NCBI GenBank assembly: GCA_023404675.1 | Contig: JAEYAW010000020.1 | Coordinates: 186,001-250,000, forward strand | Direction of reading: 5' to 3' | Source: Pseudomonadota bacterium | GTDB taxonomy: Bacteria; Pseudomonadota; Alphaproteobacteria; Rhizobiales; Xanthobacteraceae | Length of the DNA stretch: 64,000 nt | Shown: in pieces, positions 60,153 through 64,000 of the stretch | How the letters are laid out: each line of letters starts with the position of its first letter | Position numbering within the stretch: the stretch's first letter is position 1 | The notes under the pieces: model-generated | The model's input: only the letters and a program-made list of their open reading frames with translations | Told to the model about the DNA's origin: nothing | The model's database searches: none | Made by a program: the position numbers and the translations under genes

Positions 60153-61574
60153 TCATGCTACAAGAGGGCCGTGCCGTCGCGCGAACGAGACGAGTCCGAG
60201 CCGTTCGCGCAGCATCCAGCGCCGGATCATCACGACCGCCACCGCGACGAGACCCGCGGCGAGGCCCATCCAGACGCCGACGCCACCGAACCCGAGCTTG
60301 AACGCAAACAGCAGGCTGAGCGGCATGCCGAAGCCCCAGTAGCCGAGCGCGGCATAGATCATCGGCACGCGGGTATCCTGCAGGCCGCGCAGCATGCCAG
60401 CCCCCATCACCTGTGCGCCATCGGCGATCTGGAACACCGCAGCCCACACAAGGAACGACGCGGCCGTGCTGACCACGAGCGCATTGGCCGGATCGTTGGT
60501 GTCGATGAAGATGGAGATCAGCAGCCGTGGCGCGGCCAGCAGAAGCACACTCGTGATCGACATGAATCCGACCGCCAGCACGAACGCGCTCCAGCCGGCG
60601 CGCGCGATTCCATCGCGATCCTGCGCGCCGAAGGCAAGCCCGACGCGCACCGTCGCGGCCTGCGCCAGCCCGAGCGGCACCATGAAGAACGCCGATGCGA
60701 TCTGGATCGCGATCGAATGCGCCGCGATGGCATGCGGGCCGAACTGTCCCATCAAAAACACGGCGGCGCTGAACACCGTCACCTCGAACGCCAGCGTCGC
60801 GCCGATCGGCAGGCCGATCCGCCACAGCCTGGCAAAGCGCGGCCAGTCCGCACGCCACCAGTTGCCGAACACACGGTAGCGACGAAACTTGCGGCTGAAG
60901 ATCACGACCGCTGCAAGGCCCGCGAACAGAAACAGGTTGGACAGCGCCGTCGCCAGTCCCGAGCCTTCGAGGCCCATGGCGGGCAGGCCCAGATGGCCGA
61001 ACACCAGCACCCAGTTCGCGGCGATATTGAACACAATCGCGACGCCCGTGACCGCCAGCGCCCACAGCGGCCGCTCCAGCGCGGAAACGAACGAACGAAG
61101 CACGACAAAACCAAGGAACGGCAGAAAACCCCATTGCAGATGGCGCACGAAGGACTGCCCCTGCGCAGCCAGATCCGGCGTCTGCCCGAGCAGCAACAGG
61201 ATCGGCTCGGCGTGCCACAACACGATCCAGCTCGGCAGCGAGATCGCCACCGCCGACCACAGTCCCTGCCGGAACGTACGGCGCACGTCGCGCACATAGC
61301 GACGCTTGCGGCCGATCGCCTCGGCCATCATCGGCGAGGTCGCAATCAGCAGACCGATGCCGAACAGCAGGATTGCGATGTAGAGATTGACACCGAGCGT
61401 CGCGGCGGCGAGTGGCTGCGCGCCGAGTCGCCCGATCACGATCACATCCGTGGTGGTCAGCGCGACCTGGGCGAGATTGGTGAGAACCAGCGGCCAGCCG
61501 AGTGCCAGCGTCGCCCGGAATTCTCCGAGCCACAGATCGCGCGGCGAGGCGCTAGGGCGGTTGGCGACGAGCAT
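60153..61574 (-). CDS. MATE family efflux transporter
   Basis: The 473-residue protein has twelve predicted membrane segments in two halves. Typical MATE blocks are ALGWPLVLTNLAQVALTTTDVIVIGRLG in helix 1 and SPMMAEAIGRK; the second half begins IGLPIGATLAFEVTVFSAAVFLMGQFG. MATE pumps export cationic drugs and metabolites using H+ or Na+. The ATG at 61574 gives the normal start; a GTG at 61616 would add 14 residues. The substrate is not evident. A thioesterase gene follows. Confidence 0.9.
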   Translation of the reverse strand: MLVANRPSASPRDLWLGEFRATLALGWPLVLTNLAQVALTTTDVIVIGRLGAQPLAAATLGVNLYIAILLFGIGLLIATSPMMAEAIGRKRRYVRDVRRTFRQGLWSAVAISLPSWIVLWHAEPILLLLGQTPDLAAQGQSFVRHLQWGFLPFLGFVVLRSFVSALERPLWALAVTGVAIVFNIAANWVLVFGHLGLPAMGLEGSGLATALSNLFLFAGLAAVVIFSRKFRRYRVFGNWWRADWPRFARLWRIGLPIGATLAFEVTVFSAAVFLMGQFGPHAIAAHSIAIQIASAFFMVPLGLAQAATVRVGLAFGAQDRDGIARAGWSAFVLAVGFMSITSVLLLAAPRLLISIFIDTNDPANALVVSTAASFLVWAAVFQIADGAQVMGAGMLRGLQDTRVPMIYAALGYWGFGMPLSLLFAFKLGFGGVGVWMGLAAGLVAVAVVMIRRWMLRERLGLVSFARRHGPLVA

Positions 61575-61822
61575 GATTCTCGGTTCGGGAGCATGGTGAA
61601 TGGGCTTTCGCGCCACCCGAGGTCGAGGCTTCCGGCGCGGGACGGGCTTGATAGTCCGGCCGCGGCACTTTGACCAGCATGCATGGCGCAGCGGATAGCC
61701 TCCCTCATCGGCGAACCCGCAACAACCTGAGCGTGCCTTCGCCGCACGTGGAACTATTTCACCTCCATGACAACGGTGCTAAATAGCCCAACCTCTTATG
61801 ACGCGTGGAGCCGACCCCACTG

Positions 61823-62395
61823 ATGCTGAGCGTTGTGATACCGACCGAGGACGCCGAAGTTCCTGTCGTCGCAACTCTCGCGGCCCTCGTGCCGGGTGCC
61901 GCAGCCGGCGTTATTCGCGAGGTGCTGCTCGTGGACCGCTCGGGCTCGGACGCCATTGCTCACGTCGCGGATGAAGCCGGCTGCCAGTACATTCGCGTGG
62001 CCGGAACGCGCGCGCAGGCGCTTGCGGCCGGTGCGAAAAGGGCCCGCGGACCCTGGCTGATGTTCCTGCACCCCGGCGCAGTGCTCGAATCCGGCTGGAT
62101 CGAGGAGACGACCCGTTTCGTTCAGACCATCGGAGCCAGCGGCCGGCCGCGCGCTGCGGTCTTCCGCTATGCGCCTTCGCCCTACAGCGAGGCCCGGCTG
62201 CGAGACACCCTGCGGCTTGTCACGCGGCGGCTGCTGGGGCCGGGTGCCGATCAGGGCCTCCTGATCGGCCGCGACCATTATGAGCGCCTCGGCGGCTACC
62301 GTGCCGACACGCACCGCTCCGAGGCCCGGCTCCTGCGGCAGCTCGGACGCACCGCCCGGATCACCCTGCAAAGCAGCATCATCGTCGTGCCCTGA
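61823..62395 (+). CDS. Glycosyltransferase family 2-like protein, short and possibly inactive
   Basis: The 190-residue product begins MLSVVIPTEDAEVPVVATLAALVPGAA, a GT2 nucleotide-sugar fold, with LLVDRSGSDA and GTRAQALAAGAKRARGPWLMFLHPGAVLESGW. In active family members this last motif is usually LFLHADT or DxD-like; here it reads HPGA and lacks the metal-binding Asp. The GGADQG-like end of the domain (GPGADQGLLIGRDHY) is present. Either it is a divergent enzyme or a non-catalytic homologue. A GTG at 61805 would add six residues. It is divergent from the MATE gene. Confidence 0.8.
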   Translation: MLSVVIPTEDAEVPVVATLAALVPGAAAGVIREVLLVDRSGSDAIAHVADEAGCQYIRVAGTRAQALAAGAKRARGPWLMFLHPGAVLESGWIEETTRFVQTIGASGRPRAAVFRYAPSPYSEARLRDTLRLVTRRLLGPGADQGLLIGRDHYERLGGYRADTHRSEARLLRQLGRTARITLQSSIIVVP

Positions 62396-62438
62396 ATCCC
62401 GCGACCGACCCGCCACGCGATGGGTTCGGGATATTAGT

Positions 62439-62461
62439 TGACTAAGTCAGATAATTGTCTG
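62439..62461 (+). promoter_or_regulatory. Tandem short palindromes upstream of the MarR-GNAT gene
   Basis: TGACTAAGTCA (62439-62449, arms TGACT/AGTCA) is directly joined to CAGATAATTGTCTG (62448-62461, arms CAGA/TCTG). They lie about 36-58 bases before the start ATG. The AT-rich stretch TATATAGG follows. The positions suit an operator and promoter for the downstream regulator, which would then be autoregulated. No experimental support. Confidence 0.4.
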
Positions 62462-62496
62462 TATTCGTCATATATAGGAAACGACAGGCCCTCGCC

Positions 62497-63411
62497 ATGA
62501 ACGACATCGCCGCCGTCCGCGCATTCGCGCGCTTCTATACGCGCAGAATCGGGATTCTCGACCCGCATCTGCTTGGCGGCCCGTTCTCGCTGACGGAGGC
62601 GCGAATCCTGTTCGAGCTCGCCCACCGCGACGCGCCGACGGCGACCGAAATCGCGGCAGCGCTCGACCTCGACTCGGGGTATCTCAGCCGCATCATCCAG
62701 ACCTTCGCCGACCGCAAGCTGGTCCGCCGCACCCCGGCGCCGGAAGACCGCCGGCAGAACCGGCTGAGCCTGACCGCCGCAGGCCGCGAGACGGTGGCAA
62801 CGCTGGAAAACAACTCCAACCAGGCCGTCGCCGCCATGCTCGACGCGCTGACGCCGTCGCAACGCGCCCGGCTCACCGGCGCGATGGCCGCGATCCAGAC
62901 GCTGCTGACCGAACCCGCGGCAGCCCCGGCAGCGACCCTGCGGCCGCACCGGCCCGGCGACATCGGCCGGATCGTGCAGGCTCACGGCGAGCTTTACGCC
63001 CGCGAATACGGCTTCGATTCCAGTTTCGAAAGCCTCGTCGCCCAGATCGCCGGGCAGTTCCTCGCCACGTTCGATCCATCGCGCGAAGGCTGCTGGATCG
63101 CCGAACTGGACGGCCGGCCGGTCGGATCGCTCGTGCTGGTGCGCGCCTCCGACGACGTCGCCAAGTTCCGGCTGCTGTATGTCGATCCCGACGCGCGGGG
63201 CCACGGCATCGGACGGCTGCTCGTGCAGGCCGGCATCGAATTCGCGAAGGCCCGCGGCTATCGCAAGATCACGCTGTGGACGCAGAGCATCCTCGATGCG
63301 GCGCGCGCCATCTATGGCGCGGCCGGTTTCCGGCTGGTGGCCAGCGAGCCGCACCGCAGTTTTGGACGCGATCTCATCGGCGAGACGTGGGAGCTCGATC
63401 TCGGAGCCTGA
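62497..63411 (+). CDS. Fused MarR-type regulator and GNAT acetyltransferase
   Basis: The 304-residue protein joins two domains. Residues about 20-145 are a MarR winged helix: LTEARILFELAHRDAPTATEIAAALDLDSGYLSRIIQTFADRKLVRRTPAPEDRRQNRLSLTAAGRE. Residues about 160-300 are a GNAT domain with the acetyl-CoA loop VDPDARGHGIGRLLVQAGIEFAK and the C-terminal AIYGAAGFRLV. Such HTH-GNAT fusions are known in many bacteria; the acetyl acceptor is usually unknown. The ATG at 62497 is the natural start. A small ORF follows at 63414. Confidence 0.9.
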   Translation: MNDIAAVRAFARFYTRRIGILDPHLLGGPFSLTEARILFELAHRDAPTATEIAAALDLDSGYLSRIIQTFADRKLVRRTPAPEDRRQNRLSLTAAGRETVATLENNSNQAVAAMLDALTPSQRARLTGAMAAIQTLLTEPAAAPAATLRPHRPGDIGRIVQAHGELYAREYGFDSSFESLVAQIAGQFLATFDPSREGCWIAELDGRPVGSLVLVRASDDVAKFRLLYVDPDARGHGIGRLLVQAGIEFAKARGYRKITLWTQSILDAARAIYGAAGFRLVASEPHRSFGRDLIGETWELDLGA

Positions 63412-63413
63412 TC

Positions 63414-63566
63414 GTGAGCGACCATCATGGCGAAAGACCACGACAGGTGACGCCCGATTTACTCGCGATGTATGCGCGGCGCGCTCACGAGCTGCGCCAG
63501 CAGGCCTTCAACAATTTCTGGCACCGTCTGTTTCGCAGCCTCATCAGGCTGACGCGGCGGCGATAG
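63414..63566 (+). CDS. Small basic protein, 50 residues (hypothetical)
   Basis: Not recognised. Translation from the GTG at 63414 gives a 50-residue, highly basic product with a helical end (FNNFWHRLFRSLIRLTRRR). GGAG lies 7 bases upstream. It starts 2 bases after the fusion gene stop and could be coupled to it. It may instead be chance ORF in GC-rich sequence; the amphipathic Arg/Phe/Leu tail could associate with membrane. Confidence 0.4.
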   Translation: MSDHHGERPRQVTPDLLAMYARRAHELRQQAFNNFWHRLFRSLIRLTRRR

Positions 63567-63585
63567 CATCTCGGACGCAGCGCGG

Positions 63586-64000
63586 TCAGACGGTCGCCCC
63601 CCGCGCCTTGTCGCGGCGCAGATGCTCGTCAAGACGCGGCATGATCTCGACAAAGTTGCAGGGCCGCGTGCGGTAGTCGAGCTGATGCGCGAGAATGCCG
63701 TCCCAGCCATCGCGGCACGCGCCGGGAGAGCCCGGCAGACAGAAGATATAGGTCGCGCCCGCGACACCCGCCGTCGCGCGGCTTTGAATCGTGGACGGAC
63801 CGATCTTGGCGTGGCTCAGCATATGGAAGGCAATCGAGAAGCCATCCATCCGCTTCTCGAACAGCGGTTCGACAGCCTCGGGGGTCACATCGCGCCCCGT
63901 GAATCCGGTGCCGCCGGTGGTGATCACCACATCGACGCCCGGATCGGCGACCCACGCCCTCACGCGTGCACGGATCGTCTCGATGTCATCGGGTACGATA
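63586..64000 (-). CDS. moaB: Molybdenum cofactor biosynthesis protein B, C-terminal part (cut by window edge)
   Basis: MoaB/MogA-family proteins bind molybdopterin and help adenylate or insert molybdenum. The visible 138 residues include the nucleotide- and pterin-binding motif VVITTGGTGFTGRDVTPEAVEPLFEKRMDGF, the SRATAGVAGATYIFCLPGSPGACRDGWDGIL block and the end VEIMPRLDEH. These are diagnostic of the MoaB/MogA/MoeA family; the short C-terminus favours MoaB. The start lies beyond base 64000. The gene converges on the small ORF at 63414. Confidence 0.92.
   Translation of the reverse strand, partial: IVPDDIETIRARVRAWVADPGVDVVITTGGTGFTGRDVTPEAVEPLFEKRMDGFSIAFHMLSHAKIGPSTIQSRATAGVAGATYIFCLPGSPGACRDGWDGILAHQLDYRTRPCNFVEIMPRLDEHLRRDKARGATV

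Noticed and set aside
1..64000. CRISPR arrays, tRNA genes, insertion sequences or prophage
   Set aside because: No spaced direct repeats, no tRNA-like cloverleaf with a CCA end, and no transposase, integrase or phage structural gene were seen. The repeats found are short tandem or palindromic ones.

Overview
The window is chromosomal DNA from a high-GC alphaproteobacterium, most likely order Hyphomicrobiales (Rhizobiales), family Nitrobacteraceae/Bradyrhizobiaceae (an Afipia-, Oligotropha- or Bradyrhizobium-like genus). The evidence is the protein content: a RibH2-type lumazine synthase, a MidA-PgeF pair behind lgt, porin-like beta-barrel proteins, small FPASDP-motif proteins and a PetP/PetR-like MarR-regulator operon. 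Gene density is high, with many 4-bp ATGA/GTGA start-stop overlaps. I see no insertion sequence, prophage, tRNA or CRISPR array. The genus is an inference from gene families, not from a search.

Region by region. 1-6.6 kb (minus strand) is the start of the division and cell-wall cluster: rsmH-ftsL-ftsI-murE-murF-mraY, cut at the left edge. 7.0-8.4 kb holds a peptidoglycan amidase and the RNase P RNA gene. 8.4-14.3 kb is an export region: an ABC exporter with a 30-codon ORF upstream, then an EmrAB-type pump divergent from a TetR regulator, with a perfect palindrome between them. 14.3-23.5 kb carries envelope genes (extensin-like lipoprotein, L,D-transpeptidase, DUF4403 protein, lytic transglycosylase), a two-component system and several unknowns. 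23.5-28.6 kb is a TPP-riboswitch-controlled thiamine operon, thiO-thiS-thiG-thiE-thiC, with palindromic repeats in two gaps. 28.7-31.2 kb holds a collagen-like protein and two outer-membrane beta-barrels.

31.4-40.7 kb is mixed: a Fsr-like transporter, glmM, two paralogous FPASDP small proteins, an L-lactate dehydrogenase, aroE, a CWC zinc-binding protein and a DUF1800/DUF1501 pair. 40.8-46.2 kb has ubiK divergent from lgt-midA-pgeF, then oligopeptidase B. 46.2-54.6 kb has an SDR, a large MscS channel, a composite palindromic repeat, a lipoprotein, prs, ribH, a YbjN protein, a GNAT and proC. 54.6-59.3 kb has a MarR-response regulator-histidine kinase operon divergent from ilvE and a tautomerase. 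59.3-64 kb has a thioesterase, a MATE pump, a glycosyltransferase-like protein, a MarR-GNAT fusion and the start of a moaB-like gene.

The common theme is housekeeping plus envelope biology: peptidoglycan synthesis, editing and crosslinking, lipoprotein maturation, outer-membrane barrels and efflux. No obvious new multi-gene system stands out. The most unusual items are the collagen-like protein with a lysine-run tail, the composite palindromic repeat at 49.8 kb, the short uncharacterised ORFs, and the regulatory palindromes.
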